This document shows, piece after piece, positions 8,137-17,341 of a DNA stretch of 50,780 nucleotides (position 1 is its first letter; every line of letters starts with the position of its first letter). Source of the stretch: Nanobdellota archaeon. Its GTDB lineage: Archaea; Nanobdellota; Nanobdellia; Woesearchaeales; SM23-78. The stretch is taken from positions 1 through 50,780 of the forward strand of contig JAHJQO010000006.1 of assembly GCA_018819305.1 (NCBI GenBank), written 5' to 3'. The notes under the pieces are model-generated. The model was not told the DNA's origin. It made no database searches and saw nothing but the letters and a program-made list of their open reading frames with translations. A program made the translations under genes and the position numbers.

Positions 8137-8931
8137 CTATAGCTCCATAGGCGGTCTTGCTGATTTAATTATTGCAAAAAACATGAATTGGACAAATCCA
8201 ACCATACCTGCCATTATCAGTAAAAATGGCAATGGTATTGGAAAGCCAAGAAATGTGGCCAGCACAATAAGCACTGTTGTTCCCAGGCTTGGAACAATGA
8301 CTGCTATCATCATATAAAACATTGCCAGAGGATTAAGTTTTCGTCCATATTCTTTAACAGCAATTTGCTGCTGCCTTACAATTTGGTCTATAACTGCATT
8401 AAGAGAGTCAGCAACATCAGCGCCTGTTCGCATAGAATTTAGAACCTGCCACATTAGTTTTCTTAAATCCGGGGAAGGTGTATTTATTATGGCTTCATTC
8501 ATAGCTTCTTCCATTGTTGTTCCTAGATTGACTTTCTCTACAATCTCGTCAAAAAAAGGCCCTATCACTTTATAATTCCTACCGAGATTGATAAACGCAT
8601 TATAAAGAGGCACACCTGATTGAAGTTCAATAATCAGGAACCTGCCTGCAAAGATTATTTCCTGGTCAATGCTTCTTGTAATCTTTGTAATCTTTACATC
8701 AACATATCTTAGAAAATAAGAAAAAGCAAATAAAAAAATAATAGGAGCTAAAATTATTACTCCTGGCTTTTTTACAAATGTAAAAGCAACTATTAAGATT
8801 CCAAAGGTGAGAAATAAAGCTGTGCTAAAAGTTTTTTTTACATAGTGCTCTGGCTCTTCAAACATGCGAGATTGAATTAATTTTATCTTCAAGTCAGGCA
8901 TGCGCCTAGCAATTAACTTAAATATAGACAT
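8137..8931 (-). CDS. TadB-like type II/IV secretion membrane subunit
   Basis: Second T2SSF/FlaJ-family membrane protein of the pilus cluster, 264 residues. It has two N-terminal membrane helices (about residues 38-70), a conserved cytoplasmic T2SSF domain (FAGRFLIIELQSGVPLYNAF; MRTGADVADSL) and C-terminal helices. The Shine-Dalgarno sequence GGAGGGTGATAA directly precedes the ATG. Together with the gene at 6799 it forms the TadB/TadC-like pair driven by the ATPase encoded just upstream, giving the inner-membrane platform for assembling the pilins in this locus. Separate archaellum genes (FlaH, FlaG and so on) are not present, so a pilus is more likely than an archaellum. Confidence 0.88.
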   Translation of the reverse strand: MSIFKLIARRMPDLKIKLIQSRMFEEPEHYVKKTFSTALFLTFGILIVAFTFVKKPGVIILAPIIFLFAFSYFLRYVDVKITKITRSIDQEIIFAGRFLIIELQSGVPLYNAFINLGRNYKVIGPFFDEIVEKVNLGTTMEEAMNEAIINTPSPDLRKLMWQVLNSMRTGADVADSLNAVIDQIVRQQQIAVKEYGRKLNPLAMFYMMIAVIVPSLGTTVLIVLATFLGFPIPLPFLLIMAGMVGFVQFMFFAIIKSARPPMEL

Positions 8932-9000
8932 TTATCACCCTCCGGAAATAATCATTAATCAAAAACAATATTTTCAAAATATTTTTAATCCATAATATTT

Positions 9001-10653
9001 TTAATCTTCAAATTTCTTATTTGCATTGACAAATTTCATGATGTTGGATTTATTTGTAAAATATTCTGCAATTACTCTTCCAACCTCATCTACATCAGTA
9101 ATTTCATGTTTCATCAGATAATTCAAAACTTTTTCTTTTTCAGCCAGATCTTTTTTTATATCTGCATCACTCATTCCTGTGTAAAGTTTCAAGGTCTTGA
9201 ATAAGGACTTGGAAGGATTAACTTTCACCAGCTTATCTTTTTTCTGGTCATACTGCATCATTATATTGACTGTTGAATCATCAAGTATCTCAGCAATCTG
9301 GAATGTTCTTCTTGTTCCTGTTCTCCTGTTTCTGAACTGAACTATTATAAGGCTGATTGCAGGCAGCATAATTTTAGGAACATCAATTGGAGGATTTGTA
9401 AGTCTTTCAACTGTCTGCTGTGCATTGTTTGCGTGAAAAGTTGCATAAACACTATGTCCTGTGTGAATAGCTTCAAACAGGGTTTCGGATTCTCTTTTTC
9501 TTCTGACTTCACCAACTAATATTCTGTCAGGTCTCATTCTCAGGCTGTTAATAAGCAGGTCTTCCATAGAAATCTCTCCTTTGCCTTCTGCATTAGGAAG
9601 CCTGGTATTCATAGGTACCCAGTGCAAAAATTTTGGCAGCCTGACTTCTCTTGTATCTTCAATGCTAATAATCCTCTGGTTTGGAGGAAAGAAATTTGCA
9701 AAGCAGTTAAGAGCAGAAGTTTTTCCGCTTGCTGTTCCTCCGGCAATAATCGCACTTAGCTCATATTGCATGGCCATCCATATCAGAGCTGCTGCTTCTA
9801 CAGAAATTGTTTTGGTTTGAATGAATTTTGTAATGGTCCATGGGTCACGGGCAAACTTTCTAAAAGTGATTGTATTGCCTGCAGTGCTGATTGGCATAAG
9901 TGTGGCATTAACTCTGTCTCCTCCTTCAAGATGTGCGTCAAGCAGAGGTTCTAAAACAGTAATCTGCCTTCCAACTTTTCTGCCAATAATACTTGCAAAA
10001 TGTCTTGTCTGCTCTTCATCCCTTAGAAAAACATTTGACTTTAGCCATCCATGCTTTCTATGAAAAACCCAAATAGGTTCTGTTGCTTCATTAATAACAA
10101 CTTCTTCCAGAAGATAATCATTCATAACAAACTCAATCATGCCCAAGCCCAGACTCTTGGTCATAAGATAACTTGTCAAAAATCCTTTGGTTTCATCATC
10201 AAGGTCTGGAAAATACTTTCTGATAAGGTCTCCTATGGTTTCTTCAAACTGGTTTTCAATAAGCTTGGTTTTTTTCAAATCTGTAAGGTCAACCATTTCA
10301 AGGTTTACTGCCTTGACAAGTTCCTGCCTGATTCTTTCAAGCATAAACTCTGTTGTCTTGGAAATACTTGCAACACTCACTTCATAAAGAGGAACAAATT
10401 CTCCTTTTCTTCTTACTATAGTTACTTTTATAGGAATGTTTTTTGCCCGATATTCATAAGTATCAATAATATTACCTGAACCAGAATCTGATGTTTTTAT
10501 CTTGTGAACTGTAAGTGGTTTAGAATCTGCTTTATTTTGCTTTTTCTTAGAAATATTAGGCTTAACCTGTTTATTCTTGGTTTCTTTTTTCTTATTGGTT
10601 TTTAGGGCTTTCTTAATAATTACCTTTTTGACTTTTTTCTTCTTTTTTGCCAC
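9001..10653 (-). CDS. Type II/IV secretion system ATPase (VirB11/TadA/FlaI family)
   Basis: Hexameric ATPase powering pilus assembly. The first 45 residues are extremely lysine-rich and probably disordered. The catalytic core shows an Asp box (SIEDTREVRLP, about 330), Walker A GGTASGKT (305-312), Walker B RILVGEV (377-383) and His box HTGHSVYATFHAN (397-409). The start is GTG at 10653 after AGAGGTGGGAGTTAG. It is followed by the TadB-like and TadC-like genes in the usual order for archaeal type IV pili. Full length for the family, with no missing motif. Confidence 0.95.
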   Translation of the reverse strand: MAKKKKKVKKVIIKKALKTNKKKETKNKQVKPNISKKKQNKADSKPLTVHKIKTSDSGSGNIIDTYEYRAKNIPIKVTIVRRKGEFVPLYEVSVASISKTTEFMLERIRQELVKAVNLEMVDLTDLKKTKLIENQFEETIGDLIRKYFPDLDDETKGFLTSYLMTKSLGLGMIEFVMNDYLLEEVVINEATEPIWVFHRKHGWLKSNVFLRDEEQTRHFASIIGRKVGRQITVLEPLLDAHLEGGDRVNATLMPISTAGNTITFRKFARDPWTITKFIQTKTISVEAAALIWMAMQYELSAIIAGGTASGKTSALNCFANFFPPNQRIISIEDTREVRLPKFLHWVPMNTRLPNAEGKGEISMEDLLINSLRMRPDRILVGEVRRKRESETLFEAIHTGHSVYATFHANNAQQTVERLTNPPIDVPKIMLPAISLIIVQFRNRRTGTRRTFQIAEILDDSTVNIMMQYDQKKDKLVKVNPSKSLFKTLKLYTGMSDADIKKDLAEKEKVLNYLMKHEITDVDEVGRVIAEYFTNKSNIMKFVNANKKFED

Positions 10654-10757
10654 CTAACTCCCACCTCTTTTTAAAGGAATATAATGAAATCTACTTCTAA
10701 TATTTTATAATTATAAGTATATAAATCTTTTCATAAGAAACGCGAGAATTAAAAGGT

Positions 10758-11918
10758 TTACTTTGCATTAATAAAATCAGCAAGCTTGCCAAGCTTCTTG
10801 GCAAAATCAGATTTTTTCTTTTCTGTTTCCTGAAAGCTCTTTTGAAGATCTTTGACATAGCTCTTTACATTCGTGCTTTTCATAGAAAGGTTAAAGCTTT
10901 GGGCTGTTGCGATTAATCCGCGAAGCTCTTTCTCAATCTCTTTTTTATCCTTATCAATATTATCAATCAGGATTTGTGTTTTTGCTTTTTTATTAAAGAA
11001 AGCTTTGAAATCATCAGCAGCTTTCATACTTTCAAACTTGTACTTATCAATCTCTTTTTTCTTAGCCATTATCTTTTTAAGAATAGAATCCTGGACAGCT
11101 AAAATCTTTTCTTCTTTGCCTTTGGCTGTCTGAATAATCGGTTCTAGTTCTGATTTCATCCTGAAATGAATATCTTTTTGAAGTTTCTCAGCAGATTTGA
11201 GATGAACATTAATTGTCTCTGTAGAAGCTTTGATAATAACATTTTGTTCTGTTATTTTTGCATCAAGTGACTTGAAAATCTCTCTTAGTGCATTAAGCCT
11301 TTTTTTCAAGTTGTCTTGTCTTTTTTCCAAATAAGAAATTTCAACCTTAGCTTCTTCTATTTTTGATTTCTCAGAGCCAATATGATCAATAAAGCTCTCG
11401 TATTTTTTTCTCTGCTCTGCTATCTGCCTGTGAATCTTTTCAAGCATATCCTGATAATCTAATCTCTGCTGGATAATGTCTTTGTCAATGTTTTTTTTCA
11501 AATCCTCATAATGTTTTAACTCCTGAAGCTCTTCCCTGACCTGGTCAATGTCGCTTCCAATAGTATCTTTTAGTTTTTTGAATTCTACTTTGATACTGTC
11601 AAAACCAGCAGATTCTTTTTGCAGAGATGACAATGCAGTCTCAACTTTTCTTGTAAAAGCATCTTTTTTAGAAGAATAGACTTTGGCTTTCTTCTCAACC
11701 TCACCTTTGGACAGTTTTCTCTCGCAAAGATAAGTCCTGCTAAGCTTGTACTCAACAGTAATCATACCCTCGTCTTCCAGGAAATCAGCCCACTCCTGGA
11801 TAACAGGAATACTAACACCCAGTTCATTGGCAGCATCATTAATACTGAGTTTCTTTTTCCTGTTAATCAAAGATACTAATTTATCTACACCTGTCTCAAT
11901 ATTCTTCTTATCTGCCAT
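10758..11918 (-). CDS. Winged-helix protein with long coiled coil
   Basis: Protein of 386 residues: an N-terminal winged-helix-like segment (about residues 5-75; VDKLVSLINRKKKLSINDAA, then LGVSIPVIQEWADFLEDEGM) followed by some 290 residues of charged heptad-rich coiled coil. I chose the ATG at 11918 because of its Shine-Dalgarno site (AGAGGTTATC); the upstream 30-codon extension lacks one. Its position directly before the secretion ATPase suggests a role in regulating or scaffolding the pilus system. I do not recognise a named family. It could be a DNA-bound structural protein, but nothing in the sequence proves DNA binding. Confidence 0.8.
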   Translation of the reverse strand: MADKKNIETGVDKLVSLINRKKKLSINDAANELGVSIPVIQEWADFLEDEGMITVEYKLSRTYLCERKLSKGEVEKKAKVYSSKKDAFTRKVETALSSLQKESAGFDSIKVEFKKLKDTIGSDIDQVREELQELKHYEDLKKNIDKDIIQQRLDYQDMLEKIHRQIAEQRKKYESFIDHIGSEKSKIEEAKVEISYLEKRQDNLKKRLNALREIFKSLDAKITEQNVIIKASTETINVHLKSAEKLQKDIHFRMKSELEPIIQTAKGKEEKILAVQDSILKKIMAKKKEIDKYKFESMKAADDFKAFFNKKAKTQILIDNIDKDKKEIEKELRGLIATAQSFNLSMKSTNVKSYVKDLQKSFQETEKKKSDFAKKLGKLADFINAK

Positions 11919-12024
11919 GATAACCTCTTTTTTATCCTCTAAGCCTATTTTTTCGTTTGAAGGTATAAAAATGTTTCTTTTTTTTCTTTTTTCGGAAAAA
12001 AACAACAAAATCTATATGATTTTG

Positions 12025-12071
12025 TGTCATAAAAGCTTTGCTTTTGTGAGTTCAAAAATTCCTAATTTTTG
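12025..12071. repeat. Double-hairpin element B
   Basis: AAAAGC/GCTTTT (12031-12045, flanked by TCA/TGA) followed by CAAAAATT/AATTTTTG (12053-12071). It matches the layout of elements A and C. It begins with TGTCATAAAAG, the same 11 bases that bound the structured element at 12085-12212. Confidence 0.6.
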
Positions 12072-12084
12072 TTTCTTTTTTTAT

Positions 12085-12212
12085 TGTCATAAAAGTAAGT
12101 GCCTTATATGTGAGCGAGACTGGTTAGCCTCGTAAGACACAGGTTTGGAACATAATTTCTTAGTTAATAAATTAACTTAAATTATGTCGAGCGAACCGGC
12201 ACTTTTATGACA
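12085..12212. ncRNA. Structured three-way element with 11-bp terminal inverted repeats
   Basis: TGTCATAAAAG at 12085-12095 is the exact inverse of CTTTTATGACA at 12202-12212. Inside, GTGCC/GGCAC extends the closing stem. One arm has TGTG/CACA plus CGAG/CTCG. The other arm has GGTT/AACC, ACATAATTT/AAATTATGT and AGTTAAT/ATTAACT. The junction and loop sequences are GC-rich for this genome. It lies between the DUF192 gene and the coiled-coil gene. It could be a structured RNA, a leader element of the minus-strand gene at 11918, or a small palindromic mobile element; no known class is recognised. Confidence 0.55.
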
Positions 12213-12229
12213 AATTTATTTAATATTAA

Positions 12230-12568
12230 TTAAAAATTTATTTCATCCTTATTTTTTGTCTTCCCAATCATACCAACAGGAAGTTCAACTACATACTTTG
12301 ACTTAGCCTTAGGCGAATAATAAGCAAATGGCTTGAAATTCTTTTTTATATCAACAACTTTATTGTTCTTGTCAAGGAACAAGACATCAATTGGAAAAAA
12401 CACAAACCACATGTGCAAGGGTGTAAGTTGTTCTTTATCAAAATCAAAAACCAGTCCAAAGTCTGGCTTTCTGAACCTGAACATCAGACCAAAGGCTTTG
12501 CAAAAAATGCTTTTGCAGATTCTGGTTTTCTTTATTATATTTATTTTTTTTGTAATATTGCGTATCAT
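12230..12568 (-). CDS. DUF192 family protein
   Basis: Small protein of 112 residues matching DUF192: GLMFRFRKPDFGLVFDF, then MWFVFFPIDVLFLDKNNKVV, then the VVELPVGMIGK end. Proteins of this family are small beta-rich domains of unknown function, often near secreted or membrane proteins. The N-terminal 15-20 residues are basic with a short hydrophobic patch, not a clear signal peptide. It starts 10 bp after the stop of the pilin-like gene upstream and is probably the last gene of that operon. Confidence 0.85.
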   Translation of the reverse strand: MIRNITKKINIIKKTRICKSIFCKAFGLMFRFRKPDFGLVFDFDKEQLTPLHMWFVFFPIDVLFLDKNNKVVDIKKNFKPFAYYSPKAKSKYVVELPVGMIGKTKNKDEINF

Positions 12569-12578
12569 TTTTATATCT

Positions 12579-13547
12579 TCAACACTCAGTATAATTCAAA
12601 TCATCGACTTCGTATTTCGAAGTATGATTTAAATCTATCTTAAACCAATTTGGCATGTTGTCAACATTGCAGGCAAGCTCTTCATATCCTGATATATTGC
12701 TGAATAATATATAATCAACAATACTTTTTGAAGAACTGTAATTAGCATCCTGGAGTTTCATCTCATCAATATTTACAATGCTTTCTATTCCATATGGCGA
12801 GCTTGAAAAGTTTCCTTTCATTCTCATTAAAAAGCTCGGGGCTTCTGTATTAGTTGCATAGTATGAATTATTAATATGCCTCATTAAATTATCTGTATTA
12901 TTATCCGTGCTGTTCACAAAGTCAGTAATGTTTGTGATTCTGATTGTATTGGGCACTCTTCCATAAGTTGCTACGCTATACACTGGGTCTCTGATGTTAA
13001 TCAAGGAAACACTTGTATTATAGTCTCTTGTGAAATCCCATGCAGCCAAACCTTTCTGGTCTGTAATATTTATTCTTGTAGTTGCAATAACTTTCACACT
13101 CCAGGGAGAATCATGATAAAGTGTTATATCTGTAACATTCATGTCTATATCTAATCCTATCTGGCCTGCAATGACTTTTAGCTTGTCAAGATAATCAAGA
13201 TAAGATGAATTCTCCAGTATTTCAACTGTTGTCCCATTCACAGTCCCATTATAAAACGCTAATCTAAACACTTCTTCTGTGTTATTGAGATATGCTCCTG
13301 ACTGTGCAACAAAATCCTCAACAGCAATCAGGGCTCTAAAGCCAGAAATATATATTGACCTATCTGAGTCTGAATCTATATCTTTGATAAATCCATCTAT
13401 GGTTCTTATCCTTGTCTCAGCTACTTCCTGTCTTTCAGTGTAGCCATATTCTTTGTATGCCAAAAAAACAAATATCATTACCACTATAAATAAGGATGAA
13501 AGTAACAAGTAAAACATTCCTTTTTTGTTGATTTTTTTAAATCTCAT
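12579..13547 (-). CDS. Membrane-anchored extracellular protein of the pilus locus
   Basis: Protein of 322 residues with a basic start (MRFKKINKKG) and one hydrophobic helix (MFYLLLSSLFIVVMIFVFLA), followed by a long extracytoplasmic part rich in Asn-x-Ser/Thr sites. The KKG before the helix recalls a class III leader, but the Gln/Glu positions of true pilins are absent. I chose 13547 over 13607 because the latter would overlap the upstream VWA gene by 40 bp. It lies within the pilin/VWA operon and is likely a minor or accessory surface component. No named family recognised. Confidence 0.75.
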   Translation of the reverse strand: MRFKKINKKGMFYLLLSSLFIVVMIFVFLAYKEYGYTERQEVAETRIRTIDGFIKDIDSDSDRSIYISGFRALIAVEDFVAQSGAYLNNTEEVFRLAFYNGTVNGTTVEILENSSYLDYLDKLKVIAGQIGLDIDMNVTDITLYHDSPWSVKVIATTRINITDQKGLAAWDFTRDYNTSVSLINIRDPVYSVATYGRVPNTIRITNITDFVNSTDNNTDNLMRHINNSYYATNTEAPSFLMRMKGNFSSSPYGIESIVNIDEMKLQDANYSSSKSIVDYILFSNISGYEELACNVDNMPNWFKIDLNHTSKYEVDDLNYTEC

Positions 13548-13567
13548 TTTATTTTTCAGTTTATAAT

Positions 13568-16333
13568 TTATTGCCAGACTCTGGCTTTGATAAGTGTTGG
13601 TCCCCATAAATAAGGTACTGAAGTAATAGTAGTAAGGACGATTTCAATGTCTGCTGCATCTAAATTTACAAACACTTTTCCATTATCATCAAAATCAAGA
13701 GCTCTCAACAATTGGAATACTGCAATATCATAAGCATCAGTGTTATCATAAGCTCCATCTGCAAGAGTATAATTATTTTCTGTATAACTGCATCTTTTAG
13801 TGCCATCATATTCTATAGGAATCACTTTACTGCTGTTAGTATCATCCTCAAACTGTATGGTCCAGTTGCAGCCATCTGAATGTTCAACTACTTCAGAACG
13901 GGCAGTAGCTGATGGAACAAGAGCAGTATATATCAAAGTATTGTTGTCTGAACAATTTGTGTCGTTTTGAGGTGAATCTCCTGTTCCTATTGTCAAACTA
14001 TGAGTTCCGTTTGTTAAGAGATACGCAGGAATCTGTATTGTGTATGGATCACCCAAACGTGTATAATCAGAACTAAAAAAAGAAAGATTATAAACACTTA
14101 TTCCATCAATTATCAAAGTATCGGTCCAGTGATAGTCAGAGTAAGAAACAACTTTTGCATCAGCCACTCTAATGCCATCTGGAATCATAACAGTAGGATT
14201 ACATGTGCCGAACTGATCTGTCTGCACAACAACACTTAGTTCATTAGGATAAGGTGGATTTATTGTAGGAGTATAAACAAATTCAATATACGAATCATTA
14301 AACAAAATTGAAGAAGTAATATTACCTTGTACAGTCACGATTTGAGCAGTCTGTCCTACTCTTGACAAAATATCATAAGAAATGTTCTGGTAAAACTCCT
14401 GCAATGCAGAACCATCACTACTGACAAGCACACTTCCATTGCCTGCTTCTGCAATTTCATGAACAGTGTAATTCGCATTTGTACAAGTTTCCAGAGGCCC
14501 AAACCCAACAGCATATACTGTGGCATTTAAATCATCATGAAGCCTTTGAGCAGAATTAATTGCATTATTCATTGGACCGTTACAGTCATTTCCTTCACAA
14601 TCATCTTCATCACCAAAACAAGAGAGTACTGATGGCGGCCGATAGCCTGTGGTTCCAATAGATGTCTCATTACATTCCCATTCATTACCATCCCAGTACT
14701 GGCCGCAGCAATGTGTTGGCACGCCATCAGTCATTACAATCACAGATTTAGTCCTGTTATCACTGCTATAAGTATTCAAAATATCATAAGCCTGATTTAT
14801 TGCACAGCAGATACATGTCCCTCCTTTTATCTCTTTCCCACTCTTGGATTTATACCTATCATATATCTCGTTTTCAATATTTTCTTCTGTTAAAATCCCA
14901 AGGTCAGAACTAAAAAAAGGGTTTGCATTGTCTGCAAAATCAACCAACCAGAGCCTATTGTAATTATTTGCTCTCGAAGAATTCATGATTATAGCGTTCA
15001 CATCTGAGTCAAGGCACGCTGCCACACCAAGCCTCCTGGACGCAGGGTCTATTATGTCCTCTGCCTTACAACCAGGAATTGCATTACCTCCTGGTGGATA
15101 AACCCAAGTATTCATTCTGAACTTCATGCTTCCGGAAAGATCTGTAATAAGCACAACATCTGCGTTCGAGCCAAAAACATATGATTGTGTCTCATTATAT
15201 GACGCAAATCTAATCGGAATGGTATTGTTGCTCAGGTCATCATAATTTAGATTGATTGGAAACTGATGCAGGTCTGTATCATTTAATCTCACTTCTGTTT
15301 CACCATCAGAATCATTCTGGTAAACAATAACATCACCAATTGTCAAGTATGTTCGGTTAGCTGTGCTGTCAAAGTGCAAATAAATAGACATGTTTGTCAG
15401 AGTTCCAGAGATGTAGAATGAATCATACAAATTCACAACTCCTTCAACTCCAGGCAAATAAGATTTTTCAGTTCCTGTAACAATAGTATCTTGAGCTTCA
15501 TCTGTTTTATAGTCGACTTTTAAGTATCCTCCCGCTACATAAGATTCATTCATTTCTCCAGAAAAAATGAAATATATGTTGTTTCTTCCCGGAACAATTG
15601 ATGAATTACAATGTGTAATATCCCAAATATCAGGACTCATGTTAGTTGAAGTTGGTGAAAATGTATCGCAGGTATCACTATTTATTTTCAATGTGAAAGA
15701 GCTTGCTGCATCCACTTCTAAAGTTATCATACTTATATCCTCTGATGATACATCATCAGGTATATCTTCTAAGAAAAAAGAAAGATTGCCCTGCCCGACA
15801 AAACCCCCAAAATATGCAAAGCTGCTGGTGCGCTTGTCATCAATTTTTCTTAGATAGGCAGATGATGTTGCTCCTGTGAGCGGAGCTCCCTGCATAATTC
15901 CTGTGATCATTCTTTCTCCAGAAACTCTTTCAGAAACAGCGGATTTTGTTTTTTCAAAAATAGTATCGCTTTCTATCACAATGTTCACTCCTGTATTATT
16001 AGAAAACATTCCTTGTAAAATATAACTAGAGAGATTCATCGCAAGTTCTGTTTCATTAACAGCCCAGTAAGTGCCAATCTGCTCAAGAACTGAAATATTT
16101 AGATTGGTATATGAACTGTCGAGATAATTACCCACAAAAGTACTGTTGACTTCGCTCATCTGAAGTTCTGAAAGCACCAGCAAAACATCTGAAGACAAGT
16201 ATTCAATGCTTTCTTTAGGATGCTCTTTGACAAGATGCTGGGATATTAAAAGCAATCCTCCTATAAGTATGATTGATGCAAACAATGCATCCAGAGTAAA
16301 ATAAAATGCTTTTTTGTTTTTAGCTAGCGCCAT
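13568..16333 (-). CDS. Large VWA-domain surface protein (pilus-associated adhesin candidate)
   Basis: Protein of 921 residues with a basic N-terminus and one membrane helix (about 17-31). A von Willebrand factor A domain follows at about 390-660 with a complete MIDAS: D398-L-S-G-S402, Thr506 and Asp536. The VWA part contains unusual cysteine-rich insertions (CICC, HCC, CFGDEDDCEGNDC), suggesting disulfides or metal binding outside the cell. The flanking regions are beta-rich and carry many N-glycosylation sites. It overlaps the preceding pilin-like gene by 10 bp, so the two are co-translated. In bacteria, VWA proteins sit at pilus tips as adhesins; a similar role is inferred here from the neighbours. 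Confidence 0.85.
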   Translation of the reverse strand: MALAKNKKAFYFTLDALFASIILIGGLLLISQHLVKEHPKESIEYLSSDVLLVLSELQMSEVNSTFVGNYLDSSYTNLNISVLEQIGTYWAVNETELAMNLSSYILQGMFSNNTGVNIVIESDTIFEKTKSAVSERVSGERMITGIMQGAPLTGATSSAYLRKIDDKRTSSFAYFGGFVGQGNLSFFLEDIPDDVSSEDISMITLEVDAASSFTLKINSDTCDTFSPTSTNMSPDIWDITHCNSSIVPGRNNIYFIFSGEMNESYVAGGYLKVDYKTDEAQDTIVTGTEKSYLPGVEGVVNLYDSFYISGTLTNMSIYLHFDSTANRTYLTIGDVIVYQNDSDGETEVRLNDTDLHQFPINLNYDDLSNNTIPIRFASYNETQSYVFGSNADVVLITDLSGSMKFRMNTWVYPPGGNAIPGCKAEDIIDPASRRLGVAACLDSDVNAIIMNSSRANNYNRLWLVDFADNANPFFSSDLGILTEENIENEIYDRYKSKSGKEIKGGTCICCAINQAYDILNTYSSDNRTKSVIVMTDGVPTHCCGQYWDGNEWECNETSIGTTGYRPPSVLSCFGDEDDCEGNDCNGPMNNAINSAQRLHDDLNATVYAVGFGPLETCTNANYTVHEIAEAGNGSVLVSSDGSALQEFYQNISYDILSRVGQTAQIVTVQGNITSSILFNDSYIEFVYTPTINPPYPNELSVVVQTDQFGTCNPTVMIPDGIRVADAKVVSYSDYHWTDTLIIDGISVYNLSFFSSDYTRLGDPYTIQIPAYLLTNGTHSLTIGTGDSPQNDTNCSDNNTLIYTALVPSATARSEVVEHSDGCNWTIQFEDDTNSSKVIPIEYDGTKRCSYTENNYTLADGAYDNTDAYDIAVFQLLRALDFDDNGKVFVNLDAADIEIVLTTITSVPYLWGPTLIKARVWQ

Positions 16334-16875
16334 GTATAAACCACCATTCGCACTATTTCTGAATCATAAATTGCAAGTCTTGATACTTTCACCAGATTAT
16401 TGTAATTAATACTTGTAAAGTCAGGATTATGACAGTCAAAAGGAGGACCTGTGGAATTAATAGTAACATCAGAATTGCCAATTGCGCAACGCCCGTCAAA
16501 TTCCAGCATATCACCTTCTGCATCTTCAAATGTTATCAAGAAATCATGTCTTGACTGGAGCTTGGTTTTTAATGACGAGTAACTTACATTCATGGCATTT
16601 AATATTTTAGTTGAGTTCAAGCGAGAGCCGATTAATAGACCAGGTCTGATAACTGTGTTATTAGTCCATTGAACAGGATAACCTTCTGAAAGAAGTATTT
16701 CACTCATTTGAGAAGCATCTGTTTTTAATTCCTGAAAATCAGCATTCAGATTAAATCCATTAAGAATGAGTTTTACTGCCAGAACAGCAGCTATTGTGAA
16801 TAACAAAAGACTGATTGTATAATCTGACAACCAAACCTGTGCTTTTTTGCTTTTTTTGCTTTTTGTTTGTCTCAT
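16324..16875 (-). CDS. Pilin-like protein, 183 aa
   Basis: Starts with a strongly basic leader (MRQTKSKKSKKAQVWLSDYT) followed by a 20-residue hydrophobic helix. The Lys-Lys-Ala-Gln junction resembles the class III processing site, though the position-5 Glu is replaced by Asp. The exposed domain has two Cys and several N-glycosylation sites. It overlaps the VWA gene by 10 bp and follows the pilin-like gene at 16905 by 29 bp. A minor pilin priming or carrying the VWA protein is a reasonable inference. Confidence 0.8.
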   Translation of the reverse strand: MRQTKSKKSKKAQVWLSDYTISLLLFTIAAVLAVKLILNGFNLNADFQELKTDASQMSEILLSEGYPVQWTNNTVIRPGLLIGSRLNSTKILNAMNVSYSSLKTKLQSRHDFLITFEDAEGDMLEFDGRCAIGNSDVTINSTGPPFDCHNPDFTSINYNNLVKVSRLAIYDSEIVRMVVYTWR

Positions 16876-16904
16876 GTTGTTATTAATTTTTTATTATTTT
16901 ATTA

Positions 16905-17291
16905 TTAACTAATTGAAACAGTGCTGATATCTGTCTTTCTTATTGTATTAATTCCTTTCTGCAAAGTACCTGTAATATTTGGAATTGGAAACAATAATTC
17001 TGTCCTCCTGTAAGTTATAATGATGTCATTGTTTAGTGTGGTTATTGTATAATCCAAATCTTCAATTTCAGATGGAATTGATATATTTCTTTCATAACCA
17101 AGCTCAACTTCTGAAGCAAGGATTATTTCATTCTGCAAAGAATAACCCAGGTCTGTTAATCTGTTAATGTTTCTCTGCTCTGAATAATCGTGCGTAAGAA
17201 CATAAAGCACTCCTGCCAAAACCATGATGATTATCATAGACAAACCTATCATAATCATGAACTCAGTAGCAACTTGTGCTTTCTTTCTCAT
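16905..17291 (-). CDS. Minor type IV pilin-like protein, 128 aa
   Basis: The N-terminus MRKKAQVATEFMIMIGLSMI has the archaeal class III form: basic leader, Lys-Lys-Ala cut before Gln, then Val-Ala-Thr-Glu-Phe with Glu at position 5 of the mature protein. The hydrophobic filament helix follows, then about 90 residues with few distinguishing motifs. It is in the same orientation as the pilin at 17342 (50-bp gap) and the pilin-like gene at 16324. Probably a minor pilin of the same apparatus. Confidence 0.85.
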   Translation of the reverse strand: MRKKAQVATEFMIMIGLSMIIIMVLAGVLYVLTHDYSEQRNINRLTDLGYSLQNEIILASEVELGYERNISIPSEIEDLDYTITTLNNDIIITYRRTELLFPIPNITGTLQKGINTIRKTDISTVSIS

Positions 17292-17341
17292 TGAAAACCT
17301 CTTTTTGATTATTCTTTATCCGGGATTATCTTCTTTGCAAT

